Shown: positions 53,116-61,900, counted from the first letter of the stretch. The stretch: 64,000 nucleotides of DNA from CAVRXZ01 sp963773035 (GCA_963773035.1 CAVYZX010000026.1:62001-126000); one strand, 5' to 3'. A program made the numbers and translations. The notes: generated by a model not told the origin, from the sequence alone.

Positions 53116-54579
53116 TCATCGCTGCCAGCGCGCCTGCCACCGAGCGCGCAAGCCCGCGCGGTCGATTTCCTGACCACGCAGGTACACCTTATTGATCCGG
53201 CGAGAGTTTGCGATGTCTTCGAGTGGGTTCGCGTCGAGGACAATGAAATCCGCGCTCTTGCCGGGTGCAACCATTCCTGTGTCGATCTTCGCCACGGCCG
53301 CCGCGTCGCGGGTGGCCATGACTATCGCCTCGGCCGGCGTGAAGCCCATCGTCACCCAGTTCTCGAACCGTAATTGCTCGTACCAGCCGAATCCTCGGCC
53401 GGCCGCTCCGTTGTCGCTTCCGTACACGAGCTTCATGCCGGCGCCGATCAGCTGCTTCGCCACGTCACCAGTTGCTTTCGAGCTCCGGCGCGCTCGCTCG
53501 ATCGCTTCAGGCGTCATCCGCTTCAGCTCGTCGCCCTGCTGTTGTTGAACCTGTTCGCGGGGAAGCATCTCCCACAGCAGCGGGTCGTCCCACGCCTTCG
53601 GCCCCAAAGCGACTGAGGAGCCTGGCTCGTTGAACCAGATCGGACGGCTGCTTCTGGCGACTCGCTCTCTGACAATCGTGAGAAATTCGGCGTCCGGTAC
53701 ATCGCCGCCTCGCACTGGAATGTGAGTGGCGCCTTCGAGTCCGGCCCGGTACAACTCTTTGGCATCGGCCAGCTTCACGGTGTGGGCCACGACTGGAATG
53801 TTGAAGGTGGATGCTTCTTGAATGATCGCGCGGTACAGCTCCGGCGTCAGCGTCTTGAGCGTGCCACCCCGGTCGTCAACCCAGATCTTGACGAACTCCG
53901 GCTTGGTCTTCACGTAATCTCGAACCGCACGTCGAGCCTCGTCGACGGTCGTCACCGGGTACATGACGTCGTTTCGTGACGAGTGTCCGCCGGCGCCGGC
54001 TCCTGGCCATGAAATGCCAGGACCTGCGGTTCGAAACAGCGCCGCATTCGGAATCACTTCGTCGCGTACGCGAAGCGGCACGTCGCCCCAGGGGAAACGA
54101 CCCGATTTCGGCATCAGCGGATCCCTGGGAGCCTGGAACACATCGAGATGGTCGGCCGGCATGATTTCTCGCTCGGCGAGATCCGCGATGCTGACGACCG
54201 CACTGAATCCCATGTACGCGAACCGTTCCAAATGATCGATCAGGTTCTCGCGAGTGAAGTTCGCCTTGGAAGTCGTGCCCTCGATCACGTTCTCGTATCC
54301 GAGATGTCCGTGCGTATCCACCTTCGCCGGCATGACGGTCTTCCCGGTGAGGTCGACTCGTACAGCGTCAGGTGCGTCGATTTCGCCGCGGCGTCCAACG
54401 CGCGTGAATTGGTCGTTCTGCACGACGAACACCGAGTTCTCGATCGGCGCGCGGCCGTCGCCGGTGATGAGCCGGGCGCCCTCGAATATCGTGGTGCGGC
54501 CCTGACCGCTCGCAGGCCAGAAGGCAGCCGTCGCCAGAAGCAGCGAAACAACGAGGAGCGATCGCGCCACTGCCATCAT
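53116..54579 (-). CDS. Secreted amidohydrolase (imidazolonepropionase-like)
   Basis: I start at ATG 54579, with GAGAGG upstream, giving a signal segment (SLLVVSLLLATAAFWPASG) and a 487-residue protein. The amidohydrolase metal residues are visible: HGH in VDTHGHLGYE, a likely carboxylated lysine in EFVKIWVDDRGG, His in VVAHTVKLA, later THIPVRGGD and the catalytic Asp in LVYGSDNGA. The C-terminal part has ATRDAAAVAKIDTGMVAPGKSADFIVLDANP. It should cleave amide or imide bonds of an unknown periplasmic substrate. First gene of the unit with the cupin and paralogue 13. Confidence 0.88.
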   Translation of the reverse strand: MMAVARSLLVVSLLLATAAFWPASGQGRTTIFEGARLITGDGRAPIENSVFVVQNDQFTRVGRRGEIDAPDAVRVDLTGKTVMPAKVDTHGHLGYENVIEGTTSKANFTRENLIDHLERFAYMGFSAVVSIADLAEREIMPADHLDVFQAPRDPLMPKSGRFPWGDVPLRVRDEVIPNAALFRTAGPGISWPGAGAGGHSSRNDVMYPVTTVDEARRAVRDYVKTKPEFVKIWVDDRGGTLKTLTPELYRAIIQEASTFNIPVVAHTVKLADAKELYRAGLEGATHIPVRGGDVPDAEFLTIVRERVARSSRPIWFNEPGSSVALGPKAWDDPLLWEMLPREQVQQQQGDELKRMTPEAIERARRSSKATGDVAKQLIGAGMKLVYGSDNGAAGRGFGWYEQLRFENWVTMGFTPAEAIVMATRDAAAVAKIDTGMVAPGKSADFIVLDANPLEDIANSRRINKVYLRGQEIDRAGLRARWQARWQR

Positions 54580-54608
54580 CCGCGCTATCCTCTCACGAAA
54601 AGTCACTG

Positions 54609-54621
54609 TAGCTTCCGCCTA
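54609..54621. repeat. Left half of a palindromic repeat split by the IS
   Basis: GTAGCTTCCGCCTA up to 54621 matches the left arm of the CTTCCGCC-TA-GGCGGAAG hairpin; the right arm resumes at 55880. Confidence 0.8.
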
Positions 54622-55879
54622 ACAGGTTGTTGAAAAAGTGACCTCATCGGGCAAAGTCGTACTACACTGCGCGCGACCTTTCAGGAGGGCCGCTGCACGA
54701 TGCGAGGAGCTGACGATCGATCGGATTTCCTGTTTAGCTACGTGTCTCCGGAACATCGCGTACCGGCCGACCATCCGCTGCGGCCGATCCGCAACATGAC
54801 CGACGCCGCATTGGAGCGGCTGTCGGAGCGGTTCGAGCGGATGTACTCGGAGATGGGCCGACCCTCGATTCCACCGGAGCAGTTGCTGCGGGCGCTGCTG
54901 CTGCAGCACCTCTATAGCATTCGAAGCGAGCGGCTGCTGATCGAGCAGCTGGACTACAACCTCTTGTTTCGCTGGTTTGTGGGCCTCGGGATGGATGAGC
55001 CGATTTGGGATCACTCGACGTTTTCGAAAAACCGCGACCGCTTGCTGGCGGGCGACGTGGCGACGGCGTTGTTTGACGCGGTGCTGGCCGAGGCCCGCAC
55101 GCATCGGTTGTTGTCCGACGAGCACTTTACCGTGGATGGCACGCTGCTCGAAGCGTGGGCCAGTCACAAGAGTGTTCGTCCGAAGGACCGCGACCCGAGC
55201 GACCCCCCGGATGATCCAGGGAACCCCACCGTCAATTTCCGCGGCGAGCAGCGGAAGAACGACACGCATCAGTCGACGACCGATCCCGACGCGCGGTTGT
55301 ACAAGAAGGGCGTCGGCCGCCCCGCGCAGCTCGCCTATCTCGGCCACGTGCTGATGGAGAACCGCTCGGGCCTCGTCGTCGACACGCGCGTGACACCTGC
55401 GGACGGGTACGGGGAACGCGATGCGGCGCTGAGGATGGTGGCCGATTTGCCCGGGGGGCGAGTGACCCTCGGCGGCGACAAGGGCTACGACTATCCCCAC
55501 TTCGTCGCCGACCTGCGATGCCTGCGTGTCACGCCCCACGTCGCCCAAAACGTGACGAATCGGCGGAGTGCGATCGACGCACGAACGACGCGACACGGTG
55601 GCTATGCGATCAGTCAGCGGATGCGGAAACGCGTCGAAGAAGTGTTTGGGTGGATGAAGACGATCGGGCTGTTGCGGAAGCTGCGCCATCGTGGCGGCCC
55701 GACGGTCGATTGGATTTTCCGCTTCGCGGCGGCGGCCTACAACCTGATTCGGATTCGAAATCTCGTCTATGCGGCAGGCTAATGGCTCACGGCGACAGAC
55801 GATGAGGTCGGGCGGCCCACCGACGAGTCGCGCGCCAACACAAGATATCGATTTTCGGGTCACTTTTTCAACGCCCTGT
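54622..55879 (+). mobile_element. IS5/IS1182-type insertion sequence inserted in a palindromic repeat
   Basis: The 1258-bp element is bounded by imperfect terminal inverted repeats of 22 bp, 20 identical (ACAGG..G.TTGAAAAAGTGACC at each end, 54622-54643 and 55858-55879). It is flanked by TA on both sides, consistent with a 2-bp TA target duplication. Removing it restores CTTCCGCC-TA-GGCGGAAG, a perfect hairpin of the dispersed repeat, so the IS landed exactly at the centre. It carries one intact transposase gene and looks recent. Confidence 0.85.
54700..55782 (+). CDS. IS5/IS1182-type DDE transposase
   Basis: GGAGG precedes ATG 54700. The 360-residue protein has an N-terminal DNA-binding part (PLRPIRNMTDAALERLS, RPSIPPEQLLRALLLQ) and FRWFVGLGMDEPIWDHSTFSKNRDRL. 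The probable catalytic acidic residues are in FTVDGTLLEAWASHKS, LGGDKGYDYPHF and RKRVEEVFGWMKT. It cuts and pastes the element. No frameshift is visible, so it may be active. Confidence 0.92.
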   Translation: MRGADDRSDFLFSYVSPEHRVPADHPLRPIRNMTDAALERLSERFERMYSEMGRPSIPPEQLLRALLLQHLYSIRSERLLIEQLDYNLLFRWFVGLGMDEPIWDHSTFSKNRDRLLAGDVATALFDAVLAEARTHRLLSDEHFTVDGTLLEAWASHKSVRPKDRDPSDPPDDPGNPTVNFRGEQRKNDTHQSTTDPDARLYKKGVGRPAQLAYLGHVLMENRSGLVVDTRVTPADGYGERDAALRMVADLPGGRVTLGGDKGYDYPHFVADLRCLRVTPHVAQNVTNRRSAIDARTTRHGGYAISQRMRKRVEEVFGWMKTIGLLRKLRHRGGPTVDWIFRFAAAAYNLIRIRNLVYAAG

Positions 55880-55935
55880 TAGGCGGAAGAGAGCCGCCGG
55901 CAGTGATCTTCCGGCTGAAGCCGGAAGCCACACAC
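55880..55935. repeat. Right half of split repeat plus full palindromic copy
   Basis: GGCGGAAG at 55882-55889 is the right arm of the disrupted hairpin. A complete CTTCCGGCTGAAGCCGGAAG copy follows (about 55908-55927) with the same GAGAGCCGCCGGCAGTGAT linker found near 2920-2938. Confidence 0.85.
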
Positions 55936-55993
55936 GCAATTGATTCACCTGCCATCGCGGCTTCAGGCCATCAGACCTGCTAGAGTGAAGCGC

Positions 55994-56983
55994 ATGACTG
56001 CGACCAATACTACGTTACGCGTTCTCTCCGCCGAAGACGTGATCGCGGGGATGAAGTCGCTCCGCGCCCGGCAGCCCGTCAACTACTCGGCCTTTTATTC
56101 GAGCCAGCTCGGCGGAGTCGTCACCGATCCGGCGCTGATGATGATTCCGTTCGACGACCATATGGTCCACCGGGGGCACGGCATCTTCGACACCGCGGCG
56201 CTCGTCGACGGAAACATTTACGATCTCGATGCCCACCTCGACCGCTTCGAACGGTCCGCCGGGCGATCGAAACTTCGGTTTCCGGCCTCCCGGGAAGAGA
56301 TCCGCGACATCATCGTGAAGACAGCGGCAGCCAGCAGACGCCGAGATGGCGCGATTCGTTATTGGCTCTCGTCCGGCCCGGGCAGCCTCGAGCTGAGTCC
56401 GGCAGCTGGCGCCGAGCCGGGGTTCTTCGTCATGGTGTTCGCGGGCCTCTCGTATCCAGAGCGCTGGTACACGGAAGGGCTGCGGGTCATGACCACGACG
56501 TACCCGATCAAGCCGCCGCTCTACGCGATTACGAAGTCCACGAACTACCTCCCGAACGTCCTGATGCAGATGGAGGCCAAGGAGGCTGGATTCGACAACG
56601 GGGTGTTCATCGACGAAGCGGGCCACGTCGGCGAGGGCTCCAACATGAACGTCGCGTTCGTTACCAGCGATGGCGCGCTCAAGCATCCGAAGTTCGATCA
56701 CATCCTCTCGGGCTGCACGTCGTTGCGGTTGCTGGAACTCGCACGCGCGCTCCAGGATCGGGGGCTGCTCCGTCGTATCGACGTCTGCGACATCACCGTC
56801 GCCGAGGGACGTGCGGCGCGGGAGATGCTTCTCCTCGGCAGCTCTGTCAAGGTCGCGCCTATCGTGCAGTGGGATGCCGAGACGATTGGCGATGGACGGC
56901 CGGGACCTGTCGCGAAGGCGCTTTTGCAACTCCTCGACGAGGACATGCGCAAAAGCGAGCGCCTGATCGAGGTGGCCTACTGA
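55994..56983 (+). CDS. Class IV aminotransferase (branched-chain/D-amino-acid aminotransferase-like)
   Basis: I start at ATG 55994 (MTATNTTLRVLSAEDVI), as the frame upstream lies in the repeat. The 329-residue product has the fold-type-IV pattern: DDHMVHRGHGIFDTAALVDG, RYWLSSGPGSL, the PLP lysine in AITKSTNYLPN, DNGVFIDEAGHVGEGSNMNVAF and the phosphate-binding LSGCTSLRLLELA. It transaminates branched-chain or D-amino acids, or decomposes aminodeoxychorismate; these cannot be told apart here. Its stop overlaps by 7 bp the stop of the convergent S41 gene. Confidence 0.88.
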   Translation: MTATNTTLRVLSAEDVIAGMKSLRARQPVNYSAFYSSQLGGVVTDPALMMIPFDDHMVHRGHGIFDTAALVDGNIYDLDAHLDRFERSAGRSKLRFPASREEIRDIIVKTAAASRRRDGAIRYWLSSGPGSLELSPAAGAEPGFFVMVFAGLSYPERWYTEGLRVMTTTYPIKPPLYAITKSTNYLPNVLMQMEAKEAGFDNGVFIDEAGHVGEGSNMNVAFVTSDGALKHPKFDHILSGCTSLRLLELARALQDRGLLRRIDVCDITVAEGRAAREMLLLGSSVKVAPIVQWDAETIGDGRPGPVAKALLQLLDEDMRKSERLIEVAY

Positions 56984-58971
56984 TCAAAGAGAGGCGCATT
57001 GATCTTCCGGCTGAAGCCGGAAGCCACACTGCCCTCTGTGATGGAGATTTCCTGCCGGGAACTAATGTGCGCAACCGCCCTGAGCTCGCCGCTCTTGAAC
57101 CCGCGCGCGGCGATGTCGTGTTTGCCGGCGCCCGGATCCGGGATCTCCACTGTGGCCGTTCCGTCGGCGACGTCGATAGTTCCTCGCGGCCGGGCGTCGA
57201 CTGTCACGTCTACGCGATCCAATCCTTTCGTCGTCAGGGTGACGTTGCGCTTGCCCGAGACGGCCGGACCCACCTGAACGCCGAGGGTCACGTTAGGGAG
57301 CGCCGCCAGTAACTGCGCAGCCTTCGCGATCAGGTCGACGTTGCTGTTGAGCACGTCGTTCTTCGTCATCCGGTGCAGCTGATCGGGCTGAACGCCGAGA
57401 TCCTCGAGTGGCACGCCCTGATGCGTACCGGCGCGGATGACGCGCCGGACCGAAACGCGGAACGACGCGCCTTTCGGCAGCGGCGAGAACGGGTTCTTGG
57501 AAGCGGGGAGCACCTGCTGCAGCAGCTCGTGGTCCCAGACATTGGCGCCGCCGGCGCCAGTTCGGCCGCCCGCCGAGAGAATCGGCCCGATTTGGTTGTC
57601 CTGAAAACCCGCTGAAAAGATGTCCGTGGCCGAATAGCACAACGGATCGGTAATGAGCGCCACAGGCCCCTGATAGCGTTGACCGAGCCGGTTGTACTCC
57701 TCCGCTGGCGCAATCGAGAAGCCCTGCGAGTAGATCTCACCAGTCTCCACGGCCTGCGCGATAGACGGCTTCCACTCGGAAACGAAGCTGTTGCGCGCGC
57801 AGATTTCGAGCGTGAGCGCTGAATTGATGAATGACAGCAGCGTCGGCTCGACGGTCCGCGGCGTGAGCACCTGCAGCAGGTTCTCGGCGCACAGGATGTT
57901 GCCACCGCCGTTTCCACGCACGTCGACAATCAAACCGTTCTGCGGCAGCAAGTTCGACATGCGTACGAATTCGGCCACAAACGCTTTCTCGTTGTCGACC
58001 ATGAACGTCCAGATGCGGATGTAGCCGAACGTGCCGGACGGCGTCGACACGCTGTGAAAACTGAACACGTCGGGCATGGTGCTCGTGTCGGCCAGGTTGA
58101 TGTTCGGCTTACCCCGCCCGGTCCGCACCGCCGCACGCTCGGTCGCCATCGCGCTTGGGTTGAACAGCACCTTCTTTGCCCGACGCGCGAGCTCGGTGCG
58201 GAGGTCGAGACCAAGCCGCGCGCGTGCGCGCCCGGTGCCGCCTCCGGCGTCGCCGCCCGGCGTGGGATCCGGCTCGAACACCTGCCAGTCGAGTCGCAGC
58301 TCCCTCGCAACGCCGCCGTCGTCGTAGCCCACCACCACCCAGCGCTCGTCGGGCGGCGAAGACATGGCCATCGCCCGAATGGTCAGCGCTTCAAGTCCGC
58401 GAGCATGGCTCGCGTCCGGATTGCTGCCCGCTTGCCGCTCGGCGTTCAGATCCACGGCCCGATCGATGGGCACCCCGCTCCAGCTGGTGACGATGACACC
58501 AGGCTTGAAGGTGGCATGGGTAAATCCCGCCAACATCTTCGAAACGAGATAGCGGCGCCGGCCGCTCTCGAAAAATTCCTCGAGCAGAAACGGCAGAAAG
58601 GCGGTTTTCGTCGCGTACGGAGCCGGCAGAATGTAGTTGGTGTGAAGGTCGCGCAGGTCGACGAAGATGTCGATCATCGCGTCGTGGAATTGGCGCTCAC
58701 TCAGCTCCGCCAGGTGGAAGCGGAGCAGCTTGAGACGCTGTACCGGATCGGTGGCATGCATCGATCGCTTGAGCGGCAGATGCACGTACAGCTCGCGGAG
58801 CATGGTCTCCGCCTGGTCGACGATGGCGCCGCGCTGCGCGGCGGTCAGGGTTCCGGTCGATGCCAGAAACTGTTCGAGCGTCTGGATCGCGCCGCTCGTC
58901 GTTGAGGATCTTTTTCGCTTCTTGCGATTCTTCGGGCTGGCTTTCCTGGTTTTCTTTCGCTTTGGCGTCAT
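56977..58971 (-). CDS. S41-family peptidase with repeat-encoded C-terminal tail
   Basis: The 664-residue protein starts at ATG 58971 with a strongly basic N-terminus (KRKKTRKASPKNRKKRKR) and no signal peptide. The S41 (C-terminal processing peptidase-type) core shows GTFGYIRIWTF, LIVDVRGNGGGNI, the nucleophile region DPLCYSATDIFSAGFQD and QVLPASKNPF. The final residues (ASGFSRKIN and APLFDQ) are encoded by a palindromic repeat at 56996-57029. This suggests that the original stop was lost when the repeat inserted. It follows the cytochrome c gene by 25 bp. Confidence 0.85.
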   Translation of the reverse strand: MTPKRKKTRKASPKNRKKRKRSSTTSGAIQTLEQFLASTGTLTAAQRGAIVDQAETMLRELYVHLPLKRSMHATDPVQRLKLLRFHLAELSERQFHDAMIDIFVDLRDLHTNYILPAPYATKTAFLPFLLEEFFESGRRRYLVSKMLAGFTHATFKPGVIVTSWSGVPIDRAVDLNAERQAGSNPDASHARGLEALTIRAMAMSSPPDERWVVVGYDDGGVARELRLDWQVFEPDPTPGGDAGGGTGRARARLGLDLRTELARRAKKVLFNPSAMATERAAVRTGRGKPNINLADTSTMPDVFSFHSVSTPSGTFGYIRIWTFMVDNEKAFVAEFVRMSNLLPQNGLIVDVRGNGGGNILCAENLLQVLTPRTVEPTLLSFINSALTLEICARNSFVSEWKPSIAQAVETGEIYSQGFSIAPAEEYNRLGQRYQGPVALITDPLCYSATDIFSAGFQDNQIGPILSAGGRTGAGGANVWDHELLQQVLPASKNPFSPLPKGASFRVSVRRVIRAGTHQGVPLEDLGVQPDQLHRMTKNDVLNSNVDLIAKAAQLLAALPNVTLGVQVGPAVSGKRNVTLTTKGLDRVDVTVDARPRGTIDVADGTATVEIPDPGAGKHDIAARGFKSGELRAVAHISSRQEISITEGSVASGFSRKINAPLFDQ
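56996..57029. repeat. Palindromic repeat inside the end of the S41 peptidase gene
   Basis: GATCTTCCGGCTGAAGCCGG... (full CTTCCGGCTGAAGCCGGAAG hairpin) is translated on the minus strand as ASGFSRKIN. The convergent aminotransferase gene ends 13 bp away. Confidence 0.85.
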
Positions 58972-58996
58972 GATCGGGCCCTCGAGGCGGCGTGCA

Positions 58997-59347
58997 CTAT
59001 TTTTTCGAAGCTGAGCTGCGCGTCAGGTAGGACACGATCGCGTCGAGATCGGCGTCGGTGACTTCCGTCTTCCGGAACCTTGGCATCACGAACACCCCGT
59101 TTCGCACTGCCGTCTTGATTCCAGCAGCCGTCAAGTCGGTGCGCTCGACGAGCACAGCCGGCTTGGCGCCTTTGTAGAGCGCCGCCGCCGCAATCGTGCC
59201 AGGCTTCCCTTCTCCTGCACCGTGGCAGGGCGTGCACCATTTGTCGTACACCTGACGGCCGCGTTCGGCCGCCGGCTCCTGCGCGGTCGCGCCGCCAGAG
59301 TGAAGTGCCCAAGCCAACACGGCGAGGGCCACGAGCCTGATTCTCAT
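58997..59347 (-). CDS. Cytochrome c, probable electron acceptor subunit of the flavoprotein
   Basis: The ATG at 59347 overlaps the stop of the upstream flavoprotein gene (ATGA at 59344-59347). The 116-residue product has a signal peptide (MRIRLVALAVLAWALHSGGATA), a haem site WCTPCHG and a likely axial methionine in VFVMPRFRKTEV. In p-cresol methylhydroxylase and eugenol hydroxylase a small cytochrome c subunit accepts electrons from the flavoprotein. The arrangement and overlap here match that pattern. Confidence 0.88.
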   Translation of the reverse strand: MRIRLVALAVLAWALHSGGATAQEPAAERGRQVYDKWCTPCHGAGEGKPGTIAAAALYKGAKPAVLVERTDLTAAGIKTAVRNGVFVMPRFRKTEVTDADLDAIVSYLTRSSASKK

Positions 59348-60930
59348 GCTCTCGCCTTTCGCATGCCCTTGGGCCAGACGCCGTTCTTTCCAGGGGCCAG
59401 GATGCCGTTCGGATCGAGGGCATCCTTCAGTGTTTCGTGCAAGCGCCACAGGGCGTGGTTGTTGAAGGAGTACGCTTCCGCAATGTCGTCCATGAACGCG
59501 ATGTGCGTTCGGTATTCGCCCCACCCGTGCTCCGCCGCTGTCTTCACCAGCCGCTTGAAGATCTCACGATTTCGCCGGTTCTTCTCCACGTCGTGTTCAA
59601 TCGGGAAGAAATAGATGATGACGAAGGCTCGCGCGAAGAACGACCAGATCGGGAGGCCGGGAAGCGCTCCAGCCGGCGCGCCGAGATCTTTGTAGACCTG
59701 CTCGAAGACCCGCGTTGCCTCGACGACCGCTTCGCCGGTCATCGGGATGATCGGCGAGAACCACATGTGCCCCTGACTGCGCGGGCCTCCGATGGCGAAG
59801 GTCGTGAGGCTGGGCACGCCGATCGGAACCGGATTGGGAATCTTCTCGAGCGCCGCCGCGTCGAGCGGAAACCGGTACGAGGCGCCGTCGCGAAAGGTGA
59901 CGCCGGGGATCCGCGAGAACTTCTCCTTCGCATACTCCCACTGCGCGGCAATGACCTTCGCCGGTCCGTAGAACGGCAGGTCGATCGTCCAGTAGCCGAG
60001 GCCTTTCTGTGCGACGTAGCGTTCGAGGTCGATGGTCGACGAGCCCACACGGATTCGAGCGAGCTCCGGATCGGGCGGTCCGAAATCGACGGTGTTGAGG
60101 ACGCTCGTCGTGCCTTGAACGACGCCCGAGTTCAGCAGGTGAGCCAGCGTCTCGACGAGCGCGTGAATGTCGTCGTGCTTCGGCACCATCACGTTGCCCG
60201 AAAAGTACGCCTCGGGCTCCGGGTACAACCAGAAACCCATCTTGGTGACAATCCCGAAGTTCGACTGCGAGAAGATGCCGTCGACGTGAGGCCCGAATCC
60301 ATACTTGTATTGCTGCCAGGTCTTCGCGTTGGGCAGCGCACCCATGCCGGTACGGACCACGTCGCCGTTCGCCAGCACGACTTCCATGCCGCAATGCGCG
60401 TCGAAGTGATCGCGCATCGGCGTGTACCCGCCGCCCCGCTCCAGCGCGTTCCCGACGAGGCTGCCCCAACCGGGATCGGGCGGGTCGATCCACACTTTGA
60501 GACGTTTCTCTTGAATGTAGCGATACAGATCGAAATAGCTGACACCCGGCTCGACGAGCGCGTAGTGGTTCTTGTCGTCGACCTCGAGGACGCGATTCAT
60601 GCGCTTCAAGTCGACAACGACGCTGCCGGACAGCTTCGGCGCAGAACCGCCGTAACCCAGGTTCTTGCCGGTCGAGATGGTCCACAGCGGGATCTTGTAG
60701 CGGCCGGCGATCCTGACGATCTCCTGCACCTGCTCGACACGATCGGGCGCCACCGCTGCCGACGGCACTGGATCCTCTTGCTCGTGCCAGAACGGTGAGT
60801 ACGCGTCGCGATAGAGGTCGACGTCCTCGTCGGACGAAAACACCCACTCCTTGCCCACCGCCGCCTCGAATTGCGTCAGCGCTCGCGAGAAATCTCGCTG
60901 GCTTACTCCTGGAGGAAGTCTCATGGCCAT
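59344..60930 (-). CDS. VAO/4-cresol-dehydrogenase-type flavoprotein
   Basis: The 528-residue product strongly resembles vanillyl-alcohol oxidase and 4-cresol dehydrogenase: PVPSAAVAPDRVEQVQEIVRIA, IPLWTISTGKNLGYGG, VGNALERGGGYTPMRDHFDAHCGMEVVL and YGFGPHVDGIFSQSNFGIVTKMGFWL. Near the C-terminus are GWGEYRTHIAFMD and LDPNGILAPGKNGVWP. QGHMWFSP aligns with the VAO region that holds the covalent FAD histidine, while the tyrosine used by cresol dehydrogenase is not seen. It should hydroxylate or oxidise 4-alkylphenols or vanillyl/eugenol-like compounds, passing electrons to the coupled cytochrome. Start: ATG 60930 or 60924; neither has a strong ribosome site. No signal peptide is visible. Confidence 0.9.
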   Translation of the reverse strand: MAMRLPPGVSQRDFSRALTQFEAAVGKEWVFSSDEDVDLYRDAYSPFWHEQEDPVPSAAVAPDRVEQVQEIVRIAGRYKIPLWTISTGKNLGYGGSAPKLSGSVVVDLKRMNRVLEVDDKNHYALVEPGVSYFDLYRYIQEKRLKVWIDPPDPGWGSLVGNALERGGGYTPMRDHFDAHCGMEVVLANGDVVRTGMGALPNAKTWQQYKYGFGPHVDGIFSQSNFGIVTKMGFWLYPEPEAYFSGNVMVPKHDDIHALVETLAHLLNSGVVQGTTSVLNTVDFGPPDPELARIRVGSSTIDLERYVAQKGLGYWTIDLPFYGPAKVIAAQWEYAKEKFSRIPGVTFRDGASYRFPLDAAALEKIPNPVPIGVPSLTTFAIGGPRSQGHMWFSPIIPMTGEAVVEATRVFEQVYKDLGAPAGALPGLPIWSFFARAFVIIYFFPIEHDVEKNRRNREIFKRLVKTAAEHGWGEYRTHIAFMDDIAEAYSFNNHALWRLHETLKDALDPNGILAPGKNGVWPKGMRKARA

Positions 60931-61018
60931 GCCGGCTGATTATTGCCATCTGTGGCGAGGGTGATCAAGGTGCGTGCTCCCTGTCGACCGGCGGCATCAT
61001 TGTGGACGCCGGCAAAGG

Positions 61019-61900
61019 TCATCGTGACCCCGTTTGCTGACCGAAATATCCGCGCCTGGCGGTTACACGTCCAGGCTTGTTCTTCAACCGCACCGTCAGC
61101 GTGTGCCAGCCGCCGGCCTCGACGCCGCTCGGCGAGTAGGTCAACAGATATCGGGAGCGCATCTCTTGCAGCATGGCCAGGAAGACAGTGCTCAGACGTT
61201 CGGGCGCCTCGACTCGAACCAGCCGGCCGCCGGTGGCTTCGGCAAGTTCCTTCAGAAGTACCTCGTCGGGACCGGCCGAGCCAATCGGCTTGTGCGCGAT
61301 CGCGTAGACAATGGCCTCCGATTCCCGCGCGACGGCTTGCACCTCGCGCTGTGACAGCCAGCTCTGATTGTCGAGCCCATCGCTGAAAAGCAGAATCAAC
61401 GTTCGTCGGCTGCGTCCTTCTGCCAGGGTGAGGGACGCATACAACGCATCGAGCAGCGCCGTCCCACCCCCTGCCGCGAGGCGACCGATCGCGGCCCGAA
61501 GGGCGGATTGGTCGGCAGTCAGCGGAGGCTTCAGCAGAAACGACTGATCGAATGTCATGAGCGCCGCCCGGTCCGCCGGCTCCAGCTGGTCGATGACTGC
61601 GCCAGAGGCGTCCTTCAGCCGGACCAGCGTTTCACCTCGAATGCTTCCGCTGCGGTCGAACGTGAAGAACACATCGAGCGGTTCGCTCCGACCGGCCAAC
61701 GACTCAATCGTCTGCGGGACGCCGTTGTCGAACACCTCGAAGTCGTTTGCGACCAGATTCTGGACGGGTCGATTTCGATCAGTGACGAGCACATCGATGC
61801 GAACTCCGTTCGTCACCGCGCGAAACGTCGGGTTCTGTGCAACAACGAGCGCGCTTCCACACAAGGCCAGGACCAGAACGCCGAATAGTCGTCTGGTCAC
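61019..61900 (-). CDS. VWFA-related (VWA) domain protein
   Basis: GTG 61900 overlaps the stop of the upstream TPR gene (GTGA at 61897-61900). The 293-residue protein has a signal peptide (VTRRLFGVLVLALCGSALVVAQ). It then carries the N-terminal VRIDVLVTDRNRPVQNLVANDFEVFDNG block typical of the acidobacterial VWFA-related family, and a VWA fold with MIDAS residues (TFDRSGSIRG, GGTALLDALY, SDGLDNQS). It ends in YSPSGVEAGGWHTLTVRLK and RRGYFGQQ. Function is unknown; possible adhesion or assembly role. Coupled to the TPR protein. Confidence 0.87.
   Translation of the reverse strand: MTRRLFGVLVLALCGSALVVAQNPTFRAVTNGVRIDVLVTDRNRPVQNLVANDFEVFDNGVPQTIESLAGRSEPLDVFFTFDRSGSIRGETLVRLKDASGAVIDQLEPADRAALMTFDQSFLLKPPLTADQSALRAAIGRLAAGGGTALLDALYASLTLAEGRSRRTLILLFSDGLDNQSWLSQREVQAVARESEAIVYAIAHKPIGSAGPDEVLLKELAEATGGRLVRVEAPERLSTVFLAMLQEMRSRYLLTYSPSGVEAGGWHTLTVRLKNKPGRVTARRGYFGQQTGSR

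Noticed and set aside
54619..55863. 414-codon open frame antisense to the transposase
   Set aside because: It is fully within the IS and opposite a well-formed DDE transposase; no motifs are present.
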